From Anaerolineaceae bacterium (GTDB lineage Bacteria > Chloroflexota > Anaerolineae > Aggregatilineales > Phototrophicaceae): 64,000 nt of DNA. This document shows, in pieces, positions 27,026-35,974 of the stretch. Every line of letters begins with the position of its first letter. Positions within the stretch are counted from its first letter, which is position 1. The position numbers and the translations under genes are program-made. The stretch lies in contig WGMX01000044.1 in the NCBI GenBank assembly GCA_016124855.1, forward strand, positions 1 to 64,000, in the 5' to 3' direction. A model generated the notes under the pieces. That model saw nothing but the letters and a program-made list of their open reading frames with translations, searched no databases and had not been told where the DNA came from.

Positions 27026-27799
27026 TTATGATTTCTTGATGCCCGTTACAACCATCCACCTATGCAGAAACATGTCCGTATTGTCGCGTCTAAAGGGTCG
27101 CATCCCGGTCATCTTGCCACCTGTTAGTTCGGCTCTAACGTTATCTTGGATTAGCTTTTGTACTTCAGGTGGCGTTTGAGTTAAATTAAGCCAGCGCGTC
27201 AGATCAACCTCAATGTCACGCGTTGTTCCTTGCACCGCATCAAATTCTGCCTCGGCTACGATATTTAATAATGCGTTGGCACCAATTGCAGTCGTATGTG
27301 AAGGATCACGGAGACGTTCAAAATGATTGTAGGCTGCCGCGAGTTCGAGGTTGTCTGGACTCACCAAATCAATGACTGCAATTCGTCCACCGAGCTTCAG
27401 CACACGGTTCATTTCGTGCAGGGCAGCGATGGGAGTTTCAAAGTGGTGCAGTGAAAACCGAGTCACAGCCACATCAAAACTGGCACTGGGATAAGATAAA
27501 TTTTCAGCAGTACCTTGTTCGAAATGGACATTCGTGATGCCTGATTGCTGTGTTTCCAGCTGTCCCTGTTCGATCATTGCCTGGGTTAAATCTACGGCAA
27601 TAACTTCTTGTACATGAGGGGCAATTGCACGGCTCAGATGGCCTGTACCTGCCGCGACATCGAGAACCTTATCTTCTGGTTTCAACTCGATATGGTCTAG
27701 TATCCATTGTGTATAATCCGGGTTCGCTATCGTATGGTGTTGACTGAAAATGGCTGCTTGCCTATTGAATTGCTCTTGAACTTTATCGTGCTGGTTCAT
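27026..27799 (-). CDS. UbiE/class I SAM-dependent methyltransferase
   Basis: A 257-residue methyltransferase with motif I VLDVAAGTGHLS, post-I AVDLTQAMI and motif IV FDVAVTRFSLHHF. It resembles UbiE/arsenite-type methyltransferases but lacks the Cys triplets of ArsM. It lies at the end of the tlpA-ccdA-DUF2085 run, 33 bases after the DUF2085 stop, and so is probably cotranscribed. The substrate is unknown. Confidence 0.75.
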   Translation of the reverse strand: MNQHDKVQEQFNRQAAIFSQHHTIANPDYTQWILDHIELKPEDKVLDVAAGTGHLSRAIAPHVQEVIAVDLTQAMIEQGQLETQQSGITNVHFEQGTAENLSYPSASFDVAVTRFSLHHFETPIAALHEMNRVLKLGGRIAVIDLVSPDNLELAAAYNHFERLRDPSHTTAIGANALLNIVAEAEFDAVQGTTRDIEVDLTRWLNLTQTPPEVQKLIQDNVRAELTGGKMTGMRPFRRDNTDMFLHRWMVVTGIKKS

Positions 27800-27832
27800 T
27801 GCTTTCTTTCGCTTTCTTTTGGAGCATAAGAA

Positions 27833-28639
27833 TTAAATATTTAAGCCACGTTCCCTAGCATTCAATAGCTTCCAACGTAGTTTTTCTGTGGACTCGGCCA
27901 GCGTTTCGTTAATGTAAGGATAGGCAAACCAGACGATACCAACTGCGAACATTATTCCACTGATGAGACGCATCCATGAGTTGAAAGAGCCAAAAGCATC
28001 ACCCACATAAAACCAACTCGGCAGCCGATTTGCCGTCAGTTCCGCAAGCCAAGGATTGTTGTAGCGAAATCCACTTGCTAATCCACCGGATAAGTCACTC
28101 AGCATGTGGGTTAGTCCGTCAACAAGCATGGGCAGAAGCAGTAAACCCAATACAATGATGTTCAAGGGGCGAATACGGCGGCGCTGACGTAACAATCCAT
28201 AGACCATACCTACAATCCATACTCCCCCGTACATGTAGACCATACGATCTGACCATGCTACCTTCCAACCAAGGTTGTCGTTGCCGATAAATCCGCGTAG
28301 TAACAGGGTATCGGACAGCATTTTCCCCGTAAGCGGAAGGGGCAACTGAGCCATGTTGTACATCGGTTGTGAACCAAACAGGAAATAGGATCGCTGAGCC
28401 ATTTGATGGCACAAGGTGCTGTAAATGCCATAAATGACTTGGGCTGGAACAGTCCAACCTACGTGCATGAAAACTGGTGCGAGGAACGGCGCAATGACCA
28501 GTACTCCCATTCCGACCGAAAGGATAATAATCCAATGATCGAGACCCCACAATACGGCACGAAGCGCTTTCGTTGTGCGTTGGGCTGAAATGGTCGTTCG
28601 TTCGATAACTGCTTGATCTGCCATATACTTCTCAATCAC
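27833..28639 (-). CDS. DUF2085 membrane protein
   Basis: A 268-residue protein with about five membrane segments and the DUF2085 signature IYSTLCHQMAQRSYFLFG. The Cys and His there may bind a metal. The GTG start at 28639 overlaps the TGA of the ccdA gene; ATG 28624 is the alternative. DUF2085 function is unknown, but the tight coupling to CcdA and TlpA suggests an extracytoplasmic redox or copper role. A fragment of a second DUF2085-like gene lies at 43370-43500. Confidence 0.72.
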   Translation of the reverse strand: MIEKYMADQAVIERTTISAQRTTKALRAVLWGLDHWIIILSVGMGVLVIAPFLAPVFMHVGWTVPAQVIYGIYSTLCHQMAQRSYFLFGSQPMYNMAQLPLPLTGKMLSDTLLLRGFIGNDNLGWKVAWSDRMVYMYGGVWIVGMVYGLLRQRRRIRPLNIIVLGLLLLPMLVDGLTHMLSDLSGGLASGFRYNNPWLAELTANRLPSWFYVGDAFGSFNSWMRLISGIMFAVGIVWFAYPYINETLAESTEKLRWKLLNARERGLNI

Positions 28640-29412
28640 ATTTCTCTAACGGCTTGACCGCTTAAGTATCCAATATATGCCGGGACAAGCGGCAAGACAC
28701 AGGGCGAAAGAAATGACAATAATCCGGCAATGATTGCGATGAGGTAGTTCGGGGTGCTTGCTCCCCCTAGCGGCAGATCGATATAGAGTCCGTAACGCTG
28801 TGCCCAAATGGAGATCACCGACATCTGGTTAGTCAGGAGCAATACGCCAATAATGATAAGAAGCAAACCGCTGACAATCTGAAGTTTACGAATATGCCGT
28901 CGGAACCGTCCCACTAAATGTGTTGCGCGGTCTATTCCCAATCCGATTATCAAAAAAGGTATTCCTAGTCCAAAAGAATACCCGCTGGACAAGACCATCG
29001 CTTGCCCTGTCGTCTGCTGGCTGAAACCTAAAGTCAAGATTGCGCCCAATGTTGTTCCAATACAGGGTGTCCACCCGGCAGCGAAAAAGACCCCCATTAG
29101 CAGTGATGATGCCACTCCGGCTCGGCGGCCAACATTCTGCTGAGGTCGGGTGTCATAATTTAAAGATTCAATTTTGACGATACCAAGATTAAACAAACCA
29201 AATACAATAATGACAATCCCACCAATCTGTCCTAACAGTGACTTATATTGGCTAAAAACCTGTCCGACGACGGTGAATGCTCCTCCCCAGCCAACGACGA
29301 ATGTGATGGAAAATCCCAACACAAATAGAATGGCATGGACAAAAGTCCTCATCCGTTTTGACGGACGTGTATTTAGGGAATTGGCAGGCGAGGATGTGGC
29401 ATTTTCTATCAT
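28636..29412 (-). CDS. ccdA: CcdA-type thiol:disulfide transporter, circularly permuted order
   Basis: A 258-residue protein with six membrane segments that carries electrons across the membrane via two Cys in family members. The segment GWTPCIGTTLGAIL is in the middle. The other signature, GLLSFLSPCVLPLVPAYIGY, is at the extreme C-terminus (about 230-250), whereas in ordinary CcdA it begins the protein. All other helices keep their usual order, so the gene looks circularly permuted. It lies between TlpA and DUF2085 genes in one operon. Confidence 0.8.
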   Translation of the reverse strand: MIENATSSPANSLNTRPSKRMRTFVHAILFVLGFSITFVVGWGGAFTVVGQVFSQYKSLLGQIGGIVIIVFGLFNLGIVKIESLNYDTRPQQNVGRRAGVASSLLMGVFFAAGWTPCIGTTLGAILTLGFSQQTTGQAMVLSSGYSFGLGIPFLIIGLGIDRATHLVGRFRRHIRKLQIVSGLLLIIIGVLLLTNQMSVISIWAQRYGLYIDLPLGGASTPNYLIAIIAGLLSFLSPCVLPLVPAYIGYLSGQAVREM

Positions 29413-29460
29413 AAAAATAATTCTCTACTGGTTAATGAGTTGGATTGTCGCTTCATTTGT

Positions 29461-30183
29461 TTATTTCTTTAACAACGCATTTACACCATCATCTATTTGC
29501 TGCTTCGACATTGCACCGATTTGTACTTGATCGATATTCCCCTCACGATTCACAAATACAGTCATGGGTATGCCGGGATAATAGTAAAGTTTGTCTGACA
29601 CCGTTCCGTCAGTGTCGAGTAAAATCGGATAGGACACATGGAATTCTTTTACAAATGTAGTAATGTCAGGCATTTGATCTTGATCGGTTAAATTTACCCC
29701 CAGAATCACAAAGCCTTTTTTTCGGTAATTTTCATAGGCTTTTACTAATTCAGGCATTTCGATGCGGCAGGGCTGACACCAACTGGCCCAGAAATTGATT
29801 AACACCGCTTGTCCGGCATAATCCGAGAGGGAAACACTTTTGCCACCCAAATTATTGAGGGTGAAATTTGGGGCTGGTTCGCCTATTGTCAGACTTGGAA
29901 GGGACTGTGAAATTAAATTTTGTGAGGTTCCAATAACAACGGGCGTTTTGACTATGAGTGTATTGGTTGGCTGAGGAAGATTTACTATGGCGGGCAACGT
30001 TGTTACGGATAAAGCAGTAATTGTTGCAGGATCGTTTGATCTGGGTAACAGATCTGAAAAATAGATGAAGGCAAAACTGGTAACTAGACCCAGCACAAGT
30101 AGTCCAATTACAATAAAAGGGAAAGTACTTGGTTTGTATCGTGGTTTGATAATTCTGGGTTCGAGTTTCAAGTATGCCCTCAT
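29461..30183 (-). CDS. TlpA-family membrane-anchored thioredoxin
   Basis: A 240-residue protein with one N-terminal transmembrane helix, a Thr/Pro-rich stalk and a Redoxin domain with WASWCQPCR and GIPMTVFV (cis-Pro). It is the first gene of the operon tlpA-ccdA-DUF2085-methyltransferase and the likely electron acceptor of CcdA. A BlaI-type operator lies 25 bp before the start. Confidence 0.84.
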   Translation of the reverse strand: MRAYLKLEPRIIKPRYKPSTFPFIVIGLLVLGLVTSFAFIYFSDLLPRSNDPATITALSVTTLPAIVNLPQPTNTLIVKTPVVIGTSQNLISQSLPSLTIGEPAPNFTLNNLGGKSVSLSDYAGQAVLINFWASWCQPCRIEMPELVKAYENYRKKGFVILGVNLTDQDQMPDITTFVKEFHVSYPILLDTDGTVSDKLYYYPGIPMTVFVNREGNIDQVQIGAMSKQQIDDGVNALLKK

Positions 30184-30207
30184 TGCCTAGGGATCACGGG
30201 CTCTTTC

Positions 30208-30225
30208 TACTACGCGATTGTAGTA
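30208..30225. promoter_or_regulatory. BlaI-type operator before tlpA operon
   Basis: Perfect inverted repeat TACTAC-GCGATT-GTAGTA. Nearly the same sequence lies before blaI at 31514-31531. BlaI/MecI repressors bind TACTAC/GTAGTA dyads, so this operon is a predicted target. Confidence 0.65.
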
Positions 30226-30275
30226 TTTCAATTTAAGCCTGTCAAATGAGTATTGAATGATGAGACACAGGTTGT

Positions 30276-31073
30276 TCAAACTATGAAAATGCAGAAGATT
30301 CCCCATACTATTGCGATGCTCAAAACCAATTTGCTAGCCGAAATTGTTTGAGAGACGGAGCGTTCTCCAAGCAATGCAGCAATACGTGCTTCATTCGCGT
30401 TTATGCCGGCCACACTTATTTCATATCCAATTGGCTGAGTTTGGGGAGTATAGGTCAATAATCGGTGGAGTGCGCCAGCCAGTGAAGATTTTCCTACTTT
30501 ATGGATAGCATAATCATCCGCATTGAGTTCTAGCTTGAGTTTAGCTTGAGATCGCCATTCACGAATCACCGGGAGGAAAAACAATGTCGTGCTAATCGAT
30601 TCAATTACTAAAATCCGTAAAGGATCAAATCGTTGCCGATGAAAATCTTCATGAAAAATAGTTGCTCGGAGTTGAGATAGGGAAAGCAAATTTATGAGGC
30701 CTGTACTTAGGCATATACGGGGATGTAAAAATCCAAAACAAAAGACGAAAGGCACTGACGACTGAATCAGAACAATATTTGATATATTTATTCCTGACTC
30801 AGCAATAAGTTTTTCGATGGGCATAGGGAATTCGGCTGGACTAATATTGAGAAATTCTTGTGTGTACCGAAATGTTCGCCAGATCTGTCTAATGAGAACA
30901 ACTATAAACAGTGTTAAGAAGATTATGCCTACCAATATTCGTTTCGCCGGTATCAAGATAAAACACCAAGTCATAAACCAATTGCATAAAGTAGCTAAAC
31001 TCGCAAAAACTACTATGGGTAAAAATAATCTGATGAGGAACATCTGATGATTATATTTATGCTTGTTCGTCAT
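30276..31073 (-). CDS. M56 (BlaR1-like) membrane metallopeptidase
   Basis: A 265-residue protein with N-terminal membrane segments and a zinc protease site HEDFH (HExxH) plus ELNADDYA, which provides the third ligand. It has no C-terminal penicillin-binding domain, so its signal is not a beta-lactam by this evidence. In the family the protease inactivates the partner BlaI repressor. ATG 31073 overlaps the 3' end of blaI by 17 bases; a longer frame to 31136 lies antisense-free but deep in blaI and is unlikely. Confidence 0.78.
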   Translation of the reverse strand: MTNKHKYNHQMFLIRLFLPIVVFASLATLCNWFMTWCFILIPAKRILVGIIFLTLFIVVLIRQIWRTFRYTQEFLNISPAEFPMPIEKLIAESGINISNIVLIQSSVPFVFCFGFLHPRICLSTGLINLLSLSQLRATIFHEDFHRQRFDPLRILVIESISTTLFFLPVIREWRSQAKLKLELNADDYAIHKVGKSSLAGALHRLLTYTPQTQPIGYEISVAGINANEARIAALLGERSVSQTISASKLVLSIAIVWGIFCIFIV

Positions 31074-31497
31074 TATCTTTCTCGATCTCGCGCCCAAGCT
31101 CAGCCAAGCGATTGAGGGTATGAGGAGATATCCCATCTAATTCTTTGATGAACTCCGCCACTGCTACATCGCCAAAATCCCTTAGTAATGCCCTAACGAC
31201 GTCACCTACTGCTGCGGCTTCAGCTTCCTGGCGCGAATACACGGTCCGATAAAAAAACGCTCGTCCGCGTTTTTCAGCTTTAAGCCAACCTTTTTCTACT
31301 AGTCGACTCATGACAGTCATCACAGAGGTATAAGCCAGATTGTGCTTCTGCTTGTTAAGAGTAGCCAAAACATCAGCTACATTGAGGGGTTCTCGCTCCC
31401 AAATCACTTCCATAACGGCGAGCTCTAACTCCCCTAGAAATTTTTGTAGCCCTTGCCCAGGTTTGTTTTTTATCTTCCGATACATATTGTCCGGCAT
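31057..31497 (-). CDS. blaI: BlaI/MecI/CopY family repressor
   Basis: A 146-residue winged-helix protein with the family pattern LGELELAVMEVIWEREPLNVADVLATL, then AYTSVMTVMSRLVEKGWL and a C-terminal dimerising helix. ATG 31497 has GGAGG 8 bases upstream. It forms a unit with the M56 protease and has its own operator 17 bp before the start, so it is probably autoregulated. CopY repressors of this family respond to copper through C-terminal CxC motifs, which this protein lacks, so proteolysis by M56 is the likelier release. Confidence 0.82.
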   Translation of the reverse strand: MPDNMYRKIKNKPGQGLQKFLGELELAVMEVIWEREPLNVADVLATLNKQKHNLAYTSVMTVMSRLVEKGWLKAEKRGRAFFYRTVYSRQEAEAAAVGDVVRALLRDFGDVAVAEFIKELDGISPHTLNRLAELGREIEKDNDEQA

Positions 31498-31513
31498 CGT
31501 CGTCGCCTCCAAA

Positions 31514-31531
31514 TACGACACGATTGTAGTT
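31514..31531. promoter_or_regulatory. BlaI-type operator before blaI
   Basis: TACGAC-ACGATT-GTAGTT, sharing 15 of 18 bases with the site at 30208-30225. It lies 17 bp before the blaI start. The rest of the 327-bp gap to 31824 shows no gene. Confidence 0.6.
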
Positions 31532-31824
31532 GAAAACGCCACCACCCACAAAATCTTGATCAATAGCTCGATTTGCTAAGCAACCATTACAATTTTAAGC
31601 CTCAGGTCCAATCCATCATAGATTACACACATTCTCAAATGTCTACAGCTTTTAGACGACGGCAAACGGAAGGAACTCCGACAGCATAATATATGATTGA
31701 CAGAACTGATATGTTCGATATGATGCGGCGCTCCGATGTCAATTTATTGAAACCGGAAGATTAGATAAACCTGCAAAGAGTCACGACCCTTTAAGGTAAA
31801 TTAGTGTGATTATCACTACGAAAA

Positions 31825-32037
31825 TCAGCGCCTGCGCTTGAATTTTGTCTCAGGAAACTCGACAATTTCGCCATCATCTCCGATCGTAAAGCCTTCGTAA
31901 TCGGAATTGAACTCATCGTTTTTACGCTTTGTTGTCGCCTCACATGGCTTTTGGGACAGCGCAAACCGACCCACAGCAACTACCGCTACAATAACCCCCA
32001 TCAATATGACCAAGCCCATTCCCATACCACTCATCAT
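31825..32037 (-). CDS. Small single-span membrane protein
   Basis: A 70-residue protein with one transmembrane helix (MGMGLVILMGVIVAVVAVGRFAL) and a charged cytoplasmic-type tail with FNSDYEGFTIGDDGEIVEF. The function is unknown. It follows the multicopper oxidase gene by 70 bases across a terminator hairpin, so it may be expressed by read-through. The ribosome site is weak. Confidence 0.5.
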   Translation of the reverse strand: MMSGMGMGLVILMGVIVAVVAVGRFALSQKPCEATTKRKNDEFNSDYEGFTIGDDGEIVEFPETKFKRRR

Positions 32038-32060
32038 TGTCTGTGCTTTTTCTTTATGTA

Positions 32061-32089
32061 AAAGGGGATGATATTAGATCATCCCCTTT
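32061..32089. terminator. Terminator after multicopper oxidase gene
   Basis: A 12-bp stem AAAGGGGATGAT / ATCATCCCCTTT with a 5-base loop. On the minus strand it is followed by TTTTACAT. A near copy (42283-42306) follows the related Met-rich gene. Confidence 0.78.
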
Positions 32090-32107
32090 GCTTCTATGTG
32101 TATGAAT

Positions 32108-34549
32108 CTACTTGGTTACATTAATGACCATGGCTAGTCCACCCGGCTCTACACCGTCATTCGTGACATGATGCAAGATATGGCAGTGAAACAACCATGT
32201 TCCGGGTTCTGTTGCCACGAACTCGATATCATAACGTTCTCCGGGGGCTACACTCAGCGTATCTCGTGTCTGACGCGCACCTTCTGGAACAGGATAGCCG
32301 TCGATAGCAACAACTTCAAACGGCATACCATGTAAGTGCATTGGGTGAATAAACTGCCCGATACCGACTAGTCGTAGATGTACTCGCTGGCCAACCTTTA
32401 CATTGATAGTATCTGTTGACGGAAAGGCATGACCATTGATGGTGAAGTAGTTAGGTTCAGCACCACTCATCGGCATGGCGGGAAACGTTTGTCCATTGAT
32501 AACACGCCACTCTGACAGCATTAGTGTGGCATCGACGTCTGGCGCAGGTGCTGTGGGCTGCTTAGGGTCGATAATGAAGGGCGCATACAAACCCAAACCA
32601 ACCTGAACATCGCTATCGTAGTGTGAGTGATACATAAATGTTCCAACTGGCCCCGCCGTAAACTCATAAGTGAATGTTGCACCGGGCTGAATAGCTTCCT
32701 GTGTCACGCCAGGCACACCGTCCATTGCATTCGGAACATTTATTCCATGCCAGTGAATGGTAGTTGGTTCAGGTAAGTTATTAGTGAAATTGATGCGAAC
32801 ACGATCACCTTCCGTTACACGAATCATTGGGCCGGGAACAGTACCGTTGTAAGTCCACGCAGTTACAGACACGCCATCGAGAATCTTCCAGATCACTGGC
32901 TCAGCAGTGAGACTGAAGATTTTGACCCCATCTTTTAGTTGATAATCAAGCGGTTGTCCACCAACACTCTGCGTTGCGGGTGGGACGTTCTTGCTGCTAA
33001 TGGCTTCCATTGAATGTCCCCCACCCATATCCATGCCGCCCATTGGTGCTGGAGTAGCTGTGGCGCTTGTCATGTCCATGCCTGACATCGTGCTACCGGA
33101 CATCATCATATCCATCATGCTACGCATTTGTTTCATCTGGGCGCGCATCTCGTCCGACATATTCATCGACAGCATCGTGTCCATCATGCTGTTCATATTT
33201 TGCATCATGGTGTTCATATCCATGCCCGACATCGTGTTGCCGGACATCATCATATCCATCATGCTACGCATTTGCTTCATCTGAGTGCGCATCTCGTCTG
33301 ACATAGGCATCGACAACATTGTGTCCATCATGCTGCTCATGTTTTGCATCATGGTGTTCATATCCATGCTGCCCATTTGCCCCATTCCGGTGTCTGCTGA
33401 CGTGTTTGGTACGGGGGTGGCTGTAGTCTCTGCTGTCGGATGGTGTCCCGCATGAGCATCAGTGGATTCACTAGGCTGAGGTATTGCCAGCGCTATTTCT
33501 GGTGCAGAAGCCGTGGCTGCAGCGAGAGGAGAGAAACTGATCCCGTTTGGTCCCAAACCAGTTGGGACGGTAGTTGTTACCTGCTGCGTGGTTAGATCAA
33601 CGACAGCGGCGTTATTTCCGTAGATATTGGTGATGTAGGCATAATGTCCTGAGGGTTCTATGACAACGCCATGTGCTCCCTTACCAGTTTCAATCGTGCG
33701 GACAACTGAAAAAGTCGTTGTATCTACAATTGAGATAGTAGTGCTTGGAATGCTCTCTGTCCCTTGGTTTGCGACCACCACAAAGCGGTTGTCTGGAGTC
33801 ACGAATACCTGAACCGGACCAACTCCAACATCTACCTTGCCAACCAGTTTGCGAGTTGCTGCATCAATTTTACCTAGGGCGTTTTCCCCATTGAGGGAAA
33901 AGTAGACAAATTTATTGTCGGGCGAAAAAGCAACCTGAACTGGACGCTGACCAACTTCGATATCGGCCACTTTGTTATTGGTTGCTGTGTCGATCACACT
34001 TAAGGTTGAGCTGTTTACGTTCGCAACGTAGACCCATCGTCCATCTGGGCTCGGGCGCAATCCGTGTGGGAACTCTCCTACTGGGATTGTAGCAATAGTT
34101 TTCATGGCTGCCGCATCGATGACGGTAACAGTATTATCATTCCCATTTGTTACGTAGGCATAATTGCCCTCTGGATTAACAATAATATGGGCTGGGTGAT
34201 CTCCTGTAGGAACTGTACCCAACAGGGAGTAGGTAGTTGCGTCAATCAACAATGCTGTAGAATCATGTCCGCTTACAGCCCAAACTGTTTTACCATCCGG
34301 CGATACTTGGAGATTGTGTGGTCCTTCGATACCCGTGAGGGTTGTGATAACTTGGTTTGTACTGGCATCAATAACCGTGATACTGTTGCCATTTTCATTG
34401 GCTACCCAGATCGTTCCCTGAATAACATCGTTTGCGGCTGAGACTGGTGATGCAGTTGAAATTGACACTCCCAAGATGGAAAAGAGTAGGGCTAATCCTG
34501 CGATGAATGCAACTCCAGCGGTTCGCTTGAAAGACTTTGTGTTCCTCAT
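32108..34549 (-). CDS. YVTN beta-propeller/Met-rich/two-domain multicopper oxidase fusion
   Basis: An 813-residue secreted protein. It has a signal peptide (about 1-37), a YVTN/YNCE-type seven-bladed propeller (about 45-345), and a Met-rich linker with two tandem 48-residue repeats (395-490). A two-domain multicopper oxidase completes it, with all copper motifs: HWHG near 599, YHSH near 640, HPMHLHG near 737 and HCHILHH near 790. It probably oxidises Cu(I) or a substrate outside the cell, the Met repeats gathering copper. The propeller fused in front is unusual. Operator site 2 lies 96 bp before the start; AAGGGA precedes the ATG. Confidence 0.88.
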   Translation of the reverse strand: MRNTKSFKRTAGVAFIAGLALLFSILGVSISTASPVSAANDVIQGTIWVANENGNSITVIDASTNQVITTLTGIEGPHNLQVSPDGKTVWAVSGHDSTALLIDATTYSLLGTVPTGDHPAHIIVNPEGNYAYVTNGNDNTVTVIDAAAMKTIATIPVGEFPHGLRPSPDGRWVYVANVNSSTLSVIDTATNNKVADIEVGQRPVQVAFSPDNKFVYFSLNGENALGKIDAATRKLVGKVDVGVGPVQVFVTPDNRFVVVANQGTESIPSTTISIVDTTTFSVVRTIETGKGAHGVVIEPSGHYAYITNIYGNNAAVVDLTTQQVTTTVPTGLGPNGISFSPLAAATASAPEIALAIPQPSESTDAHAGHHPTAETTATPVPNTSADTGMGQMGSMDMNTMMQNMSSMMDTMLSMPMSDEMRTQMKQMRSMMDMMMSGNTMSGMDMNTMMQNMNSMMDTMLSMNMSDEMRAQMKQMRSMMDMMMSGSTMSGMDMTSATATPAPMGGMDMGGGHSMEAISSKNVPPATQSVGGQPLDYQLKDGVKIFSLTAEPVIWKILDGVSVTAWTYNGTVPGPMIRVTEGDRVRINFTNNLPEPTTIHWHGINVPNAMDGVPGVTQEAIQPGATFTYEFTAGPVGTFMYHSHYDSDVQVGLGLYAPFIIDPKQPTAPAPDVDATLMLSEWRVINGQTFPAMPMSGAEPNYFTINGHAFPSTDTINVKVGQRVHLRLVGIGQFIHPMHLHGMPFEVVAIDGYPVPEGARQTRDTLSVAPGERYDIEFVATEPGTWLFHCHILHHVTNDGVEPGGLAMVINVTK
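33080..33367 (-). repeat. Two tandem 144-bp repeats coding Met-rich modules
   Basis: Two in-frame units of 144 bp (33224-33367 and 33080-33223) encode near-identical 48-residue modules starting MDMNTMMQNM and ending SGNTMSG / SGSTMSG. A third copy of the unit is in the gene at 42408-43241 (42909-43052). Confidence 0.88.
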
Positions 34550-34644
34550 GTTTATTCCCTTATCCGATAAATCTCATAGATACTACGCTCTACCTTAAAT
34601 CACGTTGATAGTCGTTGTCACACGCCGTTTCGCGGGTCGGCTTA

Positions 34645-34660
34645 TACGCCATTTGGCGTG
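34645..34660. promoter_or_regulatory. Copper-regulon palindrome, site 2
   Basis: TACGCCA-TT-TGGCGTG, the best match to the consensus. It lies 96 bp upstream of the multicopper oxidase start (minus strand). The sequence just beyond it (CACACGCCGTTTCGCGGGT) is shared with the promoter region of the gene at 42408-43241. Confidence 0.68.
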
Positions 34661-34746
34661 TTTCATCCTCAAAATGAACGATGGTGATTGTCACAATCTG
34701 TGAGCTTGTTACTAGACATTCACATGAGGAAATGCGATACCGGTAA

Positions 34747-34762
34747 TGCGCCAAATGGCTCA
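34747..34762. promoter_or_regulatory. Copper-regulon palindrome, site 3
   Basis: TGCGCCA-AA-TGGCTCA, 91 bp before the first gene of the ABC exporter operon (plus strand). It shares the 303-bp divergent spacer 34550-34852 with site 2; nothing else was seen there. Confidence 0.6.
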
Positions 34763-34852
34763 CATTCACCCCGCTGAACTACGCATGGCAGGCTACTAAA
34801 TACGCTATATCCTAAAAATAAGAAGCGGAATTATCGAGGAAGTGAAAAAATT

Positions 34853-35962
34853 ATGAACGTTCCTCTAGCCCGACGCAATCTATTACATGACCGGAGCAAA
34901 CTCATTCTCAGTGTGTTGGGTGTCGCGGCATCTTTGACACTAATTGTGTTACTGCTGGGTTTCCGAAATGGACTTTATAAGGCAATAACAGCCTATCTTG
35001 ATAATATTTCTGCCGATTTGCTGGTCACCAAAAGCGGTATACAGGGCGCATTTACAGCCAGCAATCTCCCAATTACACTTCACGATACGCTCGGGGCAAC
35101 CGCTGGAGTGGTTGAAATAGACCATGTGCTGGTCGGTGAATTCATCTTTTCACAGGGAAACGTCAAAATGCCAGCCGTTCTCGTTGGCTATAACATCGAA
35201 AATGGCATCGGCGGTCCGTGGAAAATGAGTGAGGGGCGCGGCATACAAGCTGACGATGAGGTCGTATTCGACGCCTCCTTAGCCCGGAAAGCGGGGATCA
35301 ACATCGGCGACAAAATCACGTTACTCAATCAACCATTTCGTGTTGTGGGTTTATCTCGTGAAACTGTTTCCTGGTTAGCAGTTTACCTGTTTATTTCTCG
35401 AAGCGCTGCCGAGAAAACCCTCCAACTCCCTGGCATCGCCAGCTATTACGCCCTTCGCCTGCCGCCCGGAAGTGATTTGACAGCAGTCGCAAATGCCATC
35501 GAGAAGCAGTTTCCGAATGTCGAGGTGTTTAGACCCAACCAGAAAACGGATGCATCTGTGAAGATTGTAGCAACAGTGTTAGATACCCCGATCAACTTGA
35601 TGCTCGGGATTAGCATTGTCATTGGCATCGCGGTCATGGGTCTGACGGCATACACCACCATTGTTGACCGGATGCGTGAATATGGAGTATTGAAGGCAGT
35701 TGGGGCCACCGGGGAATGGCTGTATCGTCTGGTCATCACCGAAACGTTCTATCAAGCTGGACTGGGCTTCACGGTCGGGACCATTTTTTCGTATGGGGCT
35801 GCTCAAATCATCATGGTTCTGTTCCCGCAATTTATTATCATCATCTATCCCGAAACGTTGGCGTTGACAGGAGTCATCGCGCTAGTGATGAGCGTCTTGG
35901 CCGCTCTGCTGCCAATTCGCCGCCTGGGCGCAGTTGACCCTGCTGTTGCCTTTAGAGCTTGA
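34853..35962 (+). CDS. MacB/FtsX-type ABC transporter permease
   Basis: A 369-residue permease with one N-terminal membrane segment, a large outer MacB_PCD-type domain (about 45-230) and three C-terminal membrane segments (FtsX domain) with the conserved DRMREYGVLKAVGAT segment. It pairs with the next permease and the ATPase at 37101-37802 to export a substrate or act mechanically on an outer partner. In this copper island the cargo could be a copper-loaded or Cys-rich peptide, which is unproven. Confidence 0.82.
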   Translation: MNVPLARRNLLHDRSKLILSVLGVAASLTLIVLLLGFRNGLYKAITAYLDNISADLLVTKSGIQGAFTASNLPITLHDTLGATAGVVEIDHVLVGEFIFSQGNVKMPAVLVGYNIENGIGGPWKMSEGRGIQADDEVVFDASLARKAGINIGDKITLLNQPFRVVGLSRETVSWLAVYLFISRSAAEKTLQLPGIASYYALRLPPGSDLTAVANAIEKQFPNVEVFRPNQKTDASVKIVATVLDTPINLMLGISIVIGIAVMGLTAYTTIVDRMREYGVLKAVGATGEWLYRLVITETFYQAGLGFTVGTIFSYGAAQIIMVLFPQFIIIIYPETLALTGVIALVMSVLAALLPIRRLGAVDPAVAFRA

Positions 35963-35974
35963 TGGAGCAATATC

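Noticed and set aside
33080..33367. CRISPR array
   Set aside because: The repeats are two long in-frame coding units without spacers.
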